A stretch of 64,000 bases of DNA from Streptomyces sp. NBC_01244 (GCF_035987325.1 NZ_CP108488.1:186001-250000); one strand, 5' to 3'. Positions 46,547 to 55,390 are shown, numbered from the stretch's first letter. The notes: generated by a model from the letters alone, not told the origin. Numbers and translations are program-made.

Positions 46547-47152
46547 ATGCCCGGTGGGTTCGGCGGCGCGTCCGCCGTGGGCCGACGGCGTTTCCTGGTG
46601 ATGTCTACGGCTGCCGTGGGGCTGCCCCTGCCGGCTTCCCGGTCCGCGCCCGGCAGTTCTGCGGTCCTGACCCCGGCGGGCACCGGCACGACATCGACGG
46701 TCGCGCTGACCGTCAACGGGAAACCACGGTCCGCCGTGGTGGACAACAGGACGTCGCTCCTCGACCTGCTGCGGGAGCACCTGGGGCTGCCCGGCACGAA
46801 GAAGGGCTGCGACCAGGGAGCCTGCGGGGCGTGCACGGTCCTGGTGGACGAGCGCAGGGTGAACTCCTGCCTCACGTTCGCCGTCATGCACGACGGCGCG
46901 CACGTCACCACCATCGAGGGACTCGCGTACGGCGACCGGCTTCACCCCCTCCAACAGGCGTTCATCGATCACGACGGGCTGCAGTGCGGATACTGCACGC
47001 CGGGTCAGATCGTCTCGGGGGTGGCCTGCATCGCGGAAGGGCATGCCCGCTCCCGGGAGGAGATCCGCGAGTGGATGAGCGGCAACCTCTGCCGCTGCGG
47101 CGCCTACACGAACATCGTCACGGCCATCGAGCAGACTGCGAAGGGTGGGTGA
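46547..47152 (+). CDS. Aldehyde oxidoreductase 2Fe-2S subunit, Tat-exported (PaoA-like)
   Basis: The 201-residue subunit has a twin-arginine leader (GRRRFLVMSTAAVGLPLP) and two [2Fe-2S] motifs. The plant-type cluster is GCDQGACGACTVLVDERRVN followed by SC; the second is CGYCTPGQIVSG and GNLCRCGAYTNIV. It passes electrons from the molybdenum site to FAD in xanthine-oxidase-family enzymes. ATG 46547 follows GGAAGG. The three subunits overlap, so they form one operon, and the whole complex would be exported folded by Tat with this subunit's leader, as for E. coli PaoABC. Confidence 0.93.
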   Translation: MPGGFGGASAVGRRRFLVMSTAAVGLPLPASRSAPGSSAVLTPAGTGTTSTVALTVNGKPRSAVVDNRTSLLDLLREHLGLPGTKKGCDQGACGACTVLVDERRVNSCLTFAVMHDGAHVTTIEGLAYGDRLHPLQQAFIDHDGLQCGYCTPGQIVSGVACIAEGHARSREEIREWMSGNLCRCGAYTNIVTAIEQTAKGG

Positions 47153-48134
47153 ATCCGGCGTGTACCCCTTCGTCTTCAGCAAGCCGGCGACCGAGAGCGC
47201 CGTACTGGCCGCAGGGGCCGACGGCGGCCGCTACATCGCGGGCGGCACCACGCTCGTCGACTTGATGCGTGAGACCGTCGAACGCCCTCCCCACGTGGTC
47301 GACATCAACGCTCTCCCGTACCGGGGCATCGCCGTGTCCTCCGAAGGTCTACGGGTGGGAGCCCTGGTCCGGATGAGCGAACTCGCCGCACACCCGGATG
47401 TCCGCTCCCAGTACCCCGTCATCGCGCAGGCGCTGGAGCTGGGTGCCTCGGCGCAGCTGCGCAACATGGCCTCCATCGGCGGGAACCTCATGCAGCGCCC
47501 CCGGTGCCCCTACTTCCGGGACGTGCACTCGGCGTGCAACAGGCGCTCCCCCGGCGCGGGGTGCGACGCCGTCGACGGCGACAACCGAATGCAAGCGGTC
47601 CTGGGGACCAGCGCGCACTGCGTGGCCACGCACCCGTCGGACCTCGCCGTGGCGCTGGTGGCCTTGGACGCCGCCGTCCATCTGCGGGGCACCGGGGGCG
47701 CCCGAACGGTCCCGGCCGCGGAGTTCTTCCTGCGGCCGGGGAACACCCCGCACCGGGAACAGGATCTGAGGCCGGGAGAGCTCATCACCGCCGTGCACGT
47801 CCCCGCGGGCTCGCATACCCGGCGGTCGGGGTACCTCAAGGTCAGGGACCGCCAGTCGTACGAGTTCGCCCTCGCGTCGGCGGCCGTCGCGCTCGACATC
47901 AAGGGCGGTGTGATCCTCAGCGCCCGCGTGGCCGTCGGCGGCGTCGCCACCGTCCCGTGGCGGCTGCCGGGGGTGGAGCGGGCTCTGGTGGGCCGGCGCC
48001 CCGGCCGTACGACGTGGACGCAGGCGGCCTCCCGTGCCGCCGACGGCGCGCGGGCTCTGTCCGGCAACGCCTTCAAGATCCAGCTCCTGGAGCGGACCGT
48101 GCGACGGCAGCTGACGACGATCGGAGGGCGATGA
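47145..48134 (+). CDS. Aldehyde oxidoreductase FAD subunit (PaoB-like)
   Basis: The 329-residue subunit has the FAD-binding loop GADGGRYIAGGTTLVDLMRE and SAQLRNMASIGGNLMQRPRC, then a Cys-rich insertion with CPYFRDVHSACNRRSPGAGC and a later TSAHC. Four cysteines in this insertion match the extra [4Fe-4S] site of PaoB-type subunits. The C-terminal CO-dehydrogenase flavoprotein domain follows. GTG 47145 overlaps the upstream gene by eight bases; a GTG at 47160 is also possible. Confidence 0.9.
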   Translation: MGESGVYPFVFSKPATESAVLAAGADGGRYIAGGTTLVDLMRETVERPPHVVDINALPYRGIAVSSEGLRVGALVRMSELAAHPDVRSQYPVIAQALELGASAQLRNMASIGGNLMQRPRCPYFRDVHSACNRRSPGAGCDAVDGDNRMQAVLGTSAHCVATHPSDLAVALVALDAAVHLRGTGGARTVPAAEFFLRPGNTPHREQDLRPGELITAVHVPAGSHTRRSGYLKVRDRQSYEFALASAAVALDIKGGVILSARVAVGGVATVPWRLPGVERALVGRRPGRTTWTQAASRAADGARALSGNAFKIQLLERTVRRQLTTIGGR

Positions 48135-50281
48135 TGGCCAACAAGGTCGTGGGGCAGGCGCTCTCCCGCGTCGACGCCCGGCTCAAGGTCACGGGCGCCG
48201 CCCCGTACGCCGCCGAGCACCGCCTGGAGGGTTTGCTGTACGGCGTCATCGTCAACGGAACGGCGGCCCGTGGCAGGGTCTCCGGCATCGCCACGGACGC
48301 GGCCCGCGCCCACCCCGGCGTCCTGCACGTCCTCACCGACTTCAACTCCTTGAGGCTCGCCCATTCGGTGACCGAGCTGGCGTTCTACGGCCAGCCGATC
48401 GCCGTCGTGGTGGCCACGACGGCGGAGGCCGCGGCCCACGGAGCGTCCCTCTTCGAAGCGACGTACGAACGGCGGCCGGCCCTCACCGATTTCGACGACC
48501 CCGGTGCGGTCTCGGTCACGGCGCCGTCGAACCCGGACTACAGCCGCGGCGATCCGGACGGCGCCTTCGGATCGGCGGACGCCACGGTGGACCTCTCGTT
48601 CACCATCGGCCGGGAGAACCACAACCCGATCGAGCTGCCCTCGACCATCGCCCGGTGGGACGGCGGCAAGCTCACGCTCTGGGACAAGTCCCAGTGGGTC
48701 CAGGGCGCGGCCCGTACGGTGGCCGGCGCGCTCGGCATCCCCGAGCAGGACGTCCGGGTGCACTGCGAGTACGTCGGCGGCGGGTTCGGCAGTGCCATCC
48801 GCGCCTACGACCACGTCATCCTGGCCGCGTTCGCGGCGCGGCAGGCCGGACGGCCCGTCAAGGTCGTTCTGTCGAGGCGCCAGTTCTACTACGGCACCGG
48901 GTACCGGCCCGCCAGCCGGCAGCGCCTCGCGCTCGGGGCCGGCGTGACGGGACGCATCGAGAGCCTCACCTACGAGGTCCGCACGGAGACTTCGCGCTAC
49001 GAGCAGTACGAGGAGGGGCTCACCGACCTGCCGAAGTTCCTCTACGGCGTCCCCCATACGAGGACCCGGTACCGGCTCACCGCCATCGACACCCAGTCGC
49101 CGGCGTCGATACGTGGCCCGGGCGTCGTCACCAGTGCCTTCGCTCTCGAAACCGCCGTGGACCAACTGGCACACGACCTGGGCATCGATCCCATCGAGCT
49201 GAGGCTCCGCAACGAACCCACCCGGGACGAGGTGACACGTCTGCCCTTCTCCACCCGCAAGTTGCGCGAGTGCTACGCCCTCGGCGCCCGCCGTTTCGGG
49301 TGGTCTCGGCGCAGTGCGGCACCCGGCGGCCGCACGGAGGGGGACCTGCTGATCGGCATGGGCATGGCCACCGCCTGCTACCACAACAACCGCCGCCAGG
49401 TCGGCTCGCGCGCTCGGGTCGACGCGGACGGAACGGCGACGGTGGCGACGGCCACCAGCGACATGGGGCCGGGTACGACGACCTCCGTCATGCAGGTCGC
49501 CGCGGACGCGCTCGGTCTGCCCGCACGGCAGGTCACCTTCCGGCTGGGGGACTCTGCCTACCCGTCCGCTCCTCCGCACGCCGGCGCCACCACCATGGCG
49601 AGCGTGGGCTCCGCCGCCCACACCTCGTGCACGGCCCTGCGGAACAAGTTCATCGGCATGGCGGTGGCCGACACCGCCTCGCCCCTGTACCGTTCCGACC
49701 CCGCCAAGGTGGCGGTCCGTGACGGCCGGCTCGGCTCCGGGGAGAGCGGCGCCACCGACAGCTACCGCGAGATCCTTCATCGCGCGGGCCTGCCGGGCCT
49801 GGAGGCCACCTCCACCTGGGGGCCCGGCGACGCCGACCAGAGGATCTCCAGTTACGGCTACGGGGCCGTCTTCGCCGAGGTGTCGGTCGATCCGCTCCTC
49901 GGGCTCGTCCGGATCCGCCGGATGTTCGCGGCCTACGACGTGGGCCGCGTGATCAGCCCCAAACTGGCCCACAGCCAGGCCATCGGAGGGATGGTGGGCG
50001 GCATCGGGATGGCCCTGCTGGAGGGCACGGTCACGGACCACCGCGACGGCCGGATCGTCAACGCGGGCCTGGCCGACTACCTGGTCCCGGTCAACGCCGA
50101 CGTTCCCGAACTGGACGCCGCGTTCATCGACACGGAGGATCCCCTGGCGGACCCCATCGGGGTCAAGGGACTGGGGGAAATCACCATCGTGGGTGTCCCG
50201 GCCGCCATCGGGAACGCGGTATTCAACGCCACCGGCAAACGCTTGACGGACTTGCCCATCAGGCTGGAGGCGCTGCTCTGA
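48131..50281 (+). CDS. Aldehyde oxidoreductase molybdopterin subunit (PaoC-like)
   Basis: The 716-residue catalytic subunit binds the molybdenum cofactor. The N-terminal domain has GQALSRVDARLKVTGAAPYA. Moco-binding segments are EYVGGGFGSAIRAYDHVILA, STIARWDGG, SPASIRGPGVVTSAFALETA and GATTMASVGSAAHTSCTALR. The catalytic Glu lies in GVKGLGEITIVGVPAAIGNA. Length and segment order fit the short PaoC/YagR group. Either ATG 48131 or 48134 can be the start after GGAGGG. Aldehydes, possibly aromatic, are the expected substrates. No XdhC-like maturation gene is nearby. Confidence 0.93.
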   Translation: MMANKVVGQALSRVDARLKVTGAAPYAAEHRLEGLLYGVIVNGTAARGRVSGIATDAARAHPGVLHVLTDFNSLRLAHSVTELAFYGQPIAVVVATTAEAAAHGASLFEATYERRPALTDFDDPGAVSVTAPSNPDYSRGDPDGAFGSADATVDLSFTIGRENHNPIELPSTIARWDGGKLTLWDKSQWVQGAARTVAGALGIPEQDVRVHCEYVGGGFGSAIRAYDHVILAAFAARQAGRPVKVVLSRRQFYYGTGYRPASRQRLALGAGVTGRIESLTYEVRTETSRYEQYEEGLTDLPKFLYGVPHTRTRYRLTAIDTQSPASIRGPGVVTSAFALETAVDQLAHDLGIDPIELRLRNEPTRDEVTRLPFSTRKLRECYALGARRFGWSRRSAAPGGRTEGDLLIGMGMATACYHNNRRQVGSRARVDADGTATVATATSDMGPGTTTSVMQVAADALGLPARQVTFRLGDSAYPSAPPHAGATTMASVGSAAHTSCTALRNKFIGMAVADTASPLYRSDPAKVAVRDGRLGSGESGATDSYREILHRAGLPGLEATSTWGPGDADQRISSYGYGAVFAEVSVDPLLGLVRIRRMFAAYDVGRVISPKLAHSQAIGGMVGGIGMALLEGTVTDHRDGRIVNAGLADYLVPVNADVPELDAAFIDTEDPLADPIGVKGLGEITIVGVPAAIGNAVFNATGKRLTDLPIRLEALL

Positions 50282-50443
50282 GCAGCAGACGGCGGCCAGC
50301 TGGTGCCGTGAGTACGGGAAGCGGCGACTCTGCGCGGACCAGCGGGCCATCACCGCGGCGCAGGAGCGCCATCGCGTACCTGGTCTGGGTTTGGTCACGT
50401 CGGCTCGGGCGTCACCGAGGTTCACGGCAGTCGTTGCCTCGGT

Positions 50444-50743
50444 ATGACCGATTTCATGGTGAAGGTCCCTGCTGACTGGCTCGCCCGAGTTTTCCTCACA
50501 CTCCGTCACAGTTCATCGGAGGAGTCCCAGGCTGTTGCAACGGAGTTGCAGCCGTTCACGGAGAAGCCCGGCCAGCGGGTGCCTGTTCCCCGGGCGACCG
50601 TCATGCGGTCCGAACTGGCCTTGGCGGTGGAACTCGAATGGGTCGAGGATCCGGCCCGGCGGGCGCGGCTGTCGGAAGGGGCTGAGCAGTTGATCAGTGC
50701 CCGTCTGGGTGGCCCGGGCGGCGCGAACGTCCACGACTCCTAG
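50444..50743 (+). CDS. Hypothetical small protein
   Basis: I do not recognise this 99-residue frame. It lacks membrane segments; the middle is basic and the C-terminal half is helical and acidic (ELALAVELEWVEDPARRARL). Third-position GC is moderate. There is no convincing ribosome site before ATG 50444. It could be a real small cytoplasmic protein or a chance frame. Confidence 0.35.
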   Translation: MTDFMVKVPADWLARVFLTLRHSSSEESQAVATELQPFTEKPGQRVPVPRATVMRSELALAVELEWVEDPARRARLSEGAEQLISARLGGPGGANVHDS

Positions 50744-50938
50744 CCGGCATCGCTGCGACCCGCCCGTGGCCGTGTCGGTGATTCGGGCCCCGGAACAGTC
50801 GCTGCGCTGACTCCACTGCGTCAAGGATGACCACCACGGGTGACGTGCGGCGGGGCGCCCGAAGAGCGCACGGGAGCCGCCGCCGGGCACGGAGAGCGGG
50901 GGCGGCCGGGTTGTGATCAGCACGGTTACCATGTGGCC

Positions 50939-51625
50939 ATGACTCAGGGTTCCCGGACCAGCGCTCGGGAGGACGGCGACCGCCCGCTGAGGCGGGATGC
51001 CGCCCTCAACCGGGAGCGGATTCTGCGCGCCGCGCGCGAGGTCTTCGGGCAGCGCGGGCTGGGGGTCACCCTCGACGACATAGCCCACCACGCCGGCGTC
51101 GGCGTGGGCACGGTCTACCGCCGCTTCCCCACGAAGGAAGCACTCGTGCGCGCACTGTTCGAGCAGGACCTCGCCATCCGCCAGGCCTCCGCGGAGAGGG
51201 CCCTGGCCCATCCGGATCCCTGGGAAGGCCTGGTGGACTTCCTGGTCGAGATGTCGGCCGACCTCGCGGAGAACCGCGGCCTCCACGAAGTGATCATGCT
51301 GGGCAGCCACAGCTCGGGGCCCATCGAATCCGCACGTCAAGGCATGCTGCCGCTCCTCGAGTCCCTGATCAGCCGGGCCCAGGAAAGCGGGCAGCTCCGG
51401 ACCGAGATCACGCCCTCCGACATCCCCGTCATCCAGCACATGCTCAGCGCGGCCTCCCAATTCGCGCAGGGCACGCAGCCCGACATCTGGCGCCGCTACC
51501 TCGAGATCCTCCTGAACGGCCTCAGGCGGCGCCCCGACAACGTTCCCCTGACCACGCCGAGCCTGGGCAACCCGACCGTCGAACACCTGATGGGGCTCAC
51601 CAGGCCCGTACCGCCGCAGGCATAG
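50939..51625 (+). CDS. TetR-family regulator
   Basis: The 228-residue regulator has the HTH near residues 25-70 (NRERILRAAREVFGQRGLGV, TLDDIAHHAGVGVGTVYRRF) and a TetR_C-type ligand domain with AENRGLHEVIMLGSHSSGPI. ATG 50939 lacks a ribosome site; a GTG upstream would add 33 residues. It follows the aldehyde oxidoreductase operon on the same strand, from which it is separated by about 660 bases, and may control it or the SnoaL-like gene that converges with it. The HTH is close to that of the 45633 protein. Confidence 0.88.
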   Translation: MTQGSRTSAREDGDRPLRRDAALNRERILRAAREVFGQRGLGVTLDDIAHHAGVGVGTVYRRFPTKEALVRALFEQDLAIRQASAERALAHPDPWEGLVDFLVEMSADLAENRGLHEVIMLGSHSSGPIESARQGMLPLLESLISRAQESGQLRTEITPSDIPVIQHMLSAASQFAQGTQPDIWRRYLEILLNGLRRRPDNVPLTTPSLGNPTVEHLMGLTRPVPPQA

Positions 51626-51980
51626 CGCGTCTCCGGAACGAGCGTCCGGGGAGCGTGAGCACTCCCCCTCCAGGCCTCCCCGCGTTGACGCGCCACCTGG
51701 CCTCGACGAACCCTGACCCACCCGTCCGCCGGCGCAGCCCGCGGCACCTTTCGACGCAGCCACACGCAGCCGGCCCCTCCCCTGCCCCGGCGCGTCCGGG
51801 AACCCGTACGGGCGTCACACGACACACCCGGCTCGTGACTTCCCGTGGATTCGGCCACGCCGTGAACGGGAAGGGGCCTCTGACGCGTTGCCGTCGACCG
51901 GTCAGGCACGGAGCCGCCGGAGCAGCAGAAGGAGCCGAACCATCTCGATCCCTGGCATACCGCGGGTGGACGGACCGGCA
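51626..51980. other. Stretch without recognisable gene
   Basis: I see no supported gene, clear hairpin or repeat in these 355 bases between the converging TetR and SnoaL-like genes. Confidence 0.5.
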
Positions 51981-52418
51981 TCAGTGGGCGGGGGCGGGGG
52001 CGGGTGAAATCTGCTGGAAGAGGCTGATCAGGTCCGGCGCGACCCATTCCTCGGCGATCCGGTCGCCCTCGAAGCGGTAGACCTCGACGCTGCGGTAGCC
52101 GACCTGCCGTCCGGTCGCCTCGAACTGCTGGAACGCACCCAGGTGCGTGGCCTGGAAGTGGACCAGCACCGTCACCTTGTCGCCGACGCCGAACATGTCC
52201 CGCACGTCGATCTTCAGGTCGGGGAACGCGTCCTTCATCATCCGCGTGCCCGTCCGCCAGGTCTCCCGGCCGTGCAGCGGGTCGGGGCATCCGGGGACGT
52301 TGGCGATGAAGTCTTCGCTCAGCAGCTGTTCGGCAGCGTCGATGTCGCCGCTCTCCACCAACCGGTACGCGGTGCGCAGCAGGGCCATGTTCTTCTCGAC
52401 AGCGGTGGTCGCAGTCAT
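51981..52418 (-). CDS. SnoaL-like polyketide cyclase family / ester cyclase protein
   Basis: The 145-residue protein has the NTF2-like SnoaL fold: YRLVESGDIDAAEQLLSEDF, HGRETWRTGTRMMKDAFPDL, KIDVRDMFGVGDKVTVLVHF, and YRSVEVYRFEGDRIAEEWVA followed by the usual PD. Family members are aldol cyclases or simple stress-associated proteins; no polyketide genes lie nearby, so a cyclase role is unlikely. GAGAGGA precedes the ATG. Its promoter is one of a divergent MerR-type pair at 52480-52627. Confidence 0.85.
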   Translation of the reverse strand: MTATTAVEKNMALLRTAYRLVESGDIDAAEQLLSEDFIANVPGCPDPLHGRETWRTGTRMMKDAFPDLKIDVRDMFGVGDKVTVLVHFQATHLGAFQQFEATGRQVGYRSVEVYRFEGDRIAEEWVAPDLISLFQQISPAPAPAH

Positions 52419-52481
52419 CCGGGAGTCCTCTCGGGTGGGTTGCCGTCCCGTGAGCTCGGTGCGCCCCGGGGGATGTCACTC

Positions 52482-52512
52482 AGTACAAACCCTGACGTCG
52501 CGGCAAGGTCAA
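52482..52512 (-). promoter_or_regulatory. MerR-type promoter driving the SnoaL-like gene
   Basis: Read leftward, TTGACC and TGTACT are separated by 19 bases. This elongated spacer with an internal dyad (GAC...ACGTC around GCCGCG) is the known signature of promoters activated by MerR-family regulators. The start codon lies about 57 bases downstream of the predicted start site. Confidence 0.65.
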
Positions 52513-52596
52513 ACCGGCCTTGGGCGGCCTCGGGTCGCTCCTGGCACCCTCCGGCGACGGTGGCGCAGGACACGGGATCCGCGGCTCGGACCGTCC

Positions 52597-52627
52597 TTGA
52601 CGTTGCCGCGACGTCATGGTCTGCACT
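52597..52627 (+). promoter_or_regulatory. MerR-type promoter, rightward
   Basis: TTGACG and TGCACT are again exactly 19 bases apart and share a 14-base spacer core, TTGCCGCGACGTCA (52603-52616), with the leftward promoter. The predicted start site falls on the ATG at 52635. Confidence 0.65.
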
Positions 52628-52634
52628 GGGGCTC

Positions 52635-52760
52635 ATGCGAACCGGCGAGAACGGTGGCGGCCTGGCGGACGTCATCCTCGCGGACCCGGCCCCGGACCCG
52701 GCGTCTGCCGTCCGCCACGCAAAGGAACTCGCGGCACATCGACAGGAAGACGCGTCATGA
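52635..52760 (+). CDS. Small leaderless ORF, unknown
   Basis: This 41-codon frame begins where transcription from the MerR-type promoter should start, so it would be leaderless. It codes MRTGENGGGLADVILADPAP then a helical RHAKELAAHR tail, and its stop overlaps the ATG of the next frame as ATGA. I recognise no domain. It may be a real small protein, a leader peptide or a truncated gene. Confidence 0.4.
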   Translation: MRTGENGGGLADVILADPAPDPASAVRHAKELAAHRQEDAS

Positions 52761-53444
52761 CGACTCCCGAGACCCGGCAGACCCCGCCCCCACCCGCCAC
52801 CTCCGCCCGGTGGCCCGCGCTGCGGTTCCTCACGCACGAGCTGCGCCTCATGGCGAGCCTGGTGCGGTGGGCCGCCCGCCGCCGGCACGGCGTCGACGGC
52901 GCCGACGCGTTCTTCTCACACGGCCGCGACCAGGCGATCATGATGTACGGCCTCACGTTCGCGTGCGTCGTCGAGACCGTCGCCCTGTCCTACCTGCTCG
53001 CCGACTGGCCGGTCATCCACACCGTCTTGCTGGTCGTGGACGTGTACACGGTCCTGTTCGTTCTCGGGCTGCACGCCGCCTCCGTCACGCGGCTGCACGC
53101 CGCCTCCGTCACGCGGCCGCACGTCCTGGCCGACGGCGCCCTGCGCATCCGGCAGGCAGCCCACGTCGACGTCCGCGTACCCGCACGACCAGATCGCCTC
53201 CGTCCGGCGCGAGACACGCTTCACCCACGAGAAGAAGGACGGCGAGCTGAACCTGCCCATCGGCTCACAGACCTCCCTCCCGCTCACCCCGACCGAACCG
53301 GTCAACGCACCGAAATTCCTCGGCGCACCCCACCTCGTCAAGGTGATCAGGCTGCACGCGGACGACCCGAAGGCGCTCTACGACGCGGTGACGCGGGCAC
53401 GGACCGAACTCACGCCCGTTCCGGGTCCGGCTGCGTCGGCCTGA
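52757..53444 (+). pseudogene. Membrane protein, frameshifted
   Basis: The first 140 codons read as a protein with two membrane helices (about residues 62-110: IMMYGLTFACVVETVALSYL, HTVLLVVDVYTVLFVLGLHA) and then HVLADGALRIRQAAHVDVRV. The remainder continues in another frame from about 53175: HDQIASVRRETRFTHEKKDG, FLGAPHLVKVIRLHADDPKA to a stop at 53442-53444. Together they make one actinobacterial membrane protein of about 230 residues. A 24-bp tandem duplication at 53069 repeats eight residues. Unless the break is a sequencing error, the gene is inactive. Confidence 0.65.
53069..53116 (+). repeat. 24-bp tandem duplication inside membrane protein gene
   Basis: Two identical 24-base units (53069-53092, 53093-53116) encode LHAASVTR twice just after the second membrane helix. 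The duplication is in frame. Confidence 0.85.
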
Positions 53445-53499
53445 CACGGCAGGCATCGGTGGCCCGGGTCACCGACTCCCGGCGGCTCCGGTCCGGCGG

Positions 53500-53604
53500 G
53501 GTCCGGAGGCCCGGCGGCCACCGCGGTCGGTGGGGTGCGGGCTGCGGGTGAGGTAGCCGGCCTTCTCCAGCCGGTCGAGCATCGTGGTGACGCTGCCGGG
53601 AGGA
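53500..53604 (-). pseudogene. MarR-family regulator fragment
   Basis: Read leftward, the stretch codes GSVTTMLDRLEKAGYLTRSP followed by HPTDR, the recognition helix and wing of MarR regulators. Nothing before or after it in frame belongs to the family. Confidence 0.5.
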
Positions 53605-53611
53605 GCTGCGA

Positions 53612-53800
53612 CGCCCGTGCGTCGAACGGATCGTCAAGCAGGCCGCCCGGATCAACAACAAGGCCGGGGGCCCGGCCGGACGGTCATCCGCGACCTGCTG
53701 GTGCCGCTGGTCCTGCCGCGGCTGGCCAACGGCGAGCAGAGCCGGCTGACCTACGGCCACCACATCGACTGGGACACCACGACGGCCACGACCGCATCCG
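53612..53800 (+). pseudogene. FAD-dependent oxidoreductase, C-terminal fragment
   Basis: Fragments VERIVKQAARINNKAG and, in another frame, TVIRDLLVPLVLPRLANGEQ with YGHHIDWD resemble the last 60 residues of FAD-dependent monooxygenases. The catalytic part is absent. Confidence 0.4.
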
Positions 53801-53809
53801 CGTCGCGTC

Positions 53810-54313
53810 TCAGCAGGCGAACGCACCCTTGAAGTCACCGTAGTTCTCCCACGTCGGGCTGGTCGTCGCGGTGTTCGTCCCTCTCCCCCGCGCGCCCGCC
53901 AGGTCGCCCGTCCCCGATCCCGAGACGATCCGCCAGGTGCCGCCGCCCGCCGTGGTGCCCACGCCGATCCAGGTGAACGATCCGGTTCCGCACCCCGCTG
54001 CCGAGCCCGTGAGCGTTTCCGTCCCGATGTAGCGGTACTGGCCCGGCGTGGCCTCGGGATAGAGGCAGTAGTCGTAGGTCGTCGTGCCTTGCCAGACATC
54101 ACCCGGCCGAGTTCCGAACGTGGCCCTCCCCTGGATCGCCTGGCCACCCGGGGCGCAGACGATGTTCTCGGAGGGAACGATCTCCGTGCCCGAGTCGTAG
54201 TAGTGGCTCAGGACGACCCGGGAGTTCGTCGCGGTCGCGGGGGCCGCGGCGAGCACGGACACCATCGCGGAGGCCGTCACCACGCCTGCCGCCCTGGATA
54301 TGCTCCATTGCAT
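53810..54313 (-). CDS. Secreted hypothetical protein, DUF3224-like barrel
   Basis: The 167-residue protein has a signal peptide (AAGVVTASAMVSVLAAAPAT, cleavage near residue 29). The mature part is beta-rich with four Cys residues, likely forming disulfides, and a segment WRIVSGSGTGDLAGARGRGT similar to the C-terminal strands of DUF3224/allene-oxide-cyclase-like barrels. The function is unknown. AGGTGAAA precedes ATG 54313. It is a single gene. Confidence 0.75.
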   Translation of the reverse strand: MQWSISRAAGVVTASAMVSVLAAAPATATNSRVVLSHYYDSGTEIVPSENIVCAPGGQAIQGRATFGTRPGDVWQGTTTYDYCLYPEATPGQYRYIGTETLTGSAAGCGTGSFTWIGVGTTAGGGTWRIVSGSGTGDLAGARGRGTNTATTSPTWENYGDFKGAFAC

Positions 54314-54416
54314 TCGATTTCACCTGTCTTTGATGGACCATCAGGGAAGTGAATAGACGCCGGAGCCCGGAAGAACCGCATGCAACCGAGCTCCCGCATC
54401 CCGCATGCCCGGACGT

Positions 54417-55082
54417 TCAGAGAATTCCGGACCGGACCGCACACGCCACGGCCTGCGTCCTGTTCTTGCAGTTCAGCTGCTTCACGGTGTCATGGACGAT
54501 TCCCTTGATCGTCCGCTCCGAGTAGCTCATCTTCTCGGAGATCTCGAGCGTGCTCATCCCTTCGGACAGCATGCGGAGCACCTCGATCTCCCGGGTCGCG
54601 AGTCCACCCCTGCGCGACACCTGCGCAAGCGTCTGCTGTCGCTGCTGATGGCCCAGTTCGGAAATCAGGTGGCCCACCAGTTCATCCGGTATGCGACTGT
54701 GTCCGGAACTCGCCTCGATCGTGGCGTCGAGAAGCTGCTCGAGGCTGGAGCTGCTCCGGTAGAGAAAGCTCGTCAGCCCGTACTCGACCGCCGTGGTGAG
54801 TTGCCGCTCGTCGACGTGATCGGCCATCACCACGACCGGGACGGGCGCGCCGACCGCGCGCGCGGCGTCCTGCCTGAGGACCCTCAGCCAGTCCTCGTTC
54901 AGGCTGTGCATCAGCATGACGGACACGTCCGCGTCGGGAAGTCCGTGCTGGGTGACGATGTTCACGCGGGAACACGACTGCAGGTAGGCGCCGGTCGCAT
55001 GTTCCAGGAAGGCATCGCTCGCCCTCAGGGCGACCCTGATCGAACCGCACCGCACGGTTCCCGTCTCAGCCGTCTCAGCCAT
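54417..55082 (-). CDS. LuxR-family regulator with atypical receiver-like domain
   Basis: The 221-residue protein has a receiver-like N-terminal domain (PVVVMADHVDERQLTTAVEY, GLTSFLYRSSSSLEQLLDAT) in which the usual phospho-acceptor Asp is not evident, and a C-terminal LuxR HTH (LATREIEVLRMLSEGMSTLE, ISEKMSYSERTIKGIVHDTV). Such orphan regulators act without a kinase. The start is uncertain: ATG 55082 is chosen, but GTG at 55094 and a GTG at 55133 are in frame. It diverges from the LAL regulator gene. Confidence 0.8.
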   Translation of the reverse strand: MAETAETGTVRCGSIRVALRASDAFLEHATGAYLQSCSRVNIVTQHGLPDADVSVMLMHSLNEDWLRVLRQDAARAVGAPVPVVVMADHVDERQLTTAVEYGLTSFLYRSSSSLEQLLDATIEASSGHSRIPDELVGHLISELGHQQRQQTLAQVSRRGGLATREIEVLRMLSEGMSTLEISEKMSYSERTIKGIVHDTVKQLNCKNRTQAVACAVRSGIL

Positions 55083-55390
55083 AGTCACAGTCACGTCAGC
55101 AACCCCCTGATGAGCCTCGGGACACATCACCACGCTAGACGGCCGGCGGTCACGCAGCTTCGGTCAAATGACCCAGTGGGATTTCAGACGGTTCATCTCT
55201 ATAGCGCCGTATGGGCAGTTCTCCAGCCATCGGCGGGGGTGCGGGCAGCACTCCCGCGAGGTGACCGGTAGGAGGGCTTGGCGCACGGAGCAAGATCTGC
55301 CAATGTGAGCCCCGCTCGTTCACAAATTGATCTTTTGCCCCCTCCTTCCGTCATGCCGTACATCCGGCTCGAGTGCAGTGGAAGGCCTCT
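55083..55390. promoter_or_regulatory. Intergenic region between LuxR and LAL genes
   Basis: About 300 bases contain the divergent promoters of two regulator genes. It is AT-richer than its surroundings, but I could not single out a dyad or promoter with confidence. Confidence 0.4.

Noticed and set aside
47510..50509. Open frame of about 1000 codons on the minus strand opposite the aldehyde oxidoreductase genes
   Set aside because: Shadow of well-supported sense genes; composition is Gly/Asp/Arg-rich with no domain.
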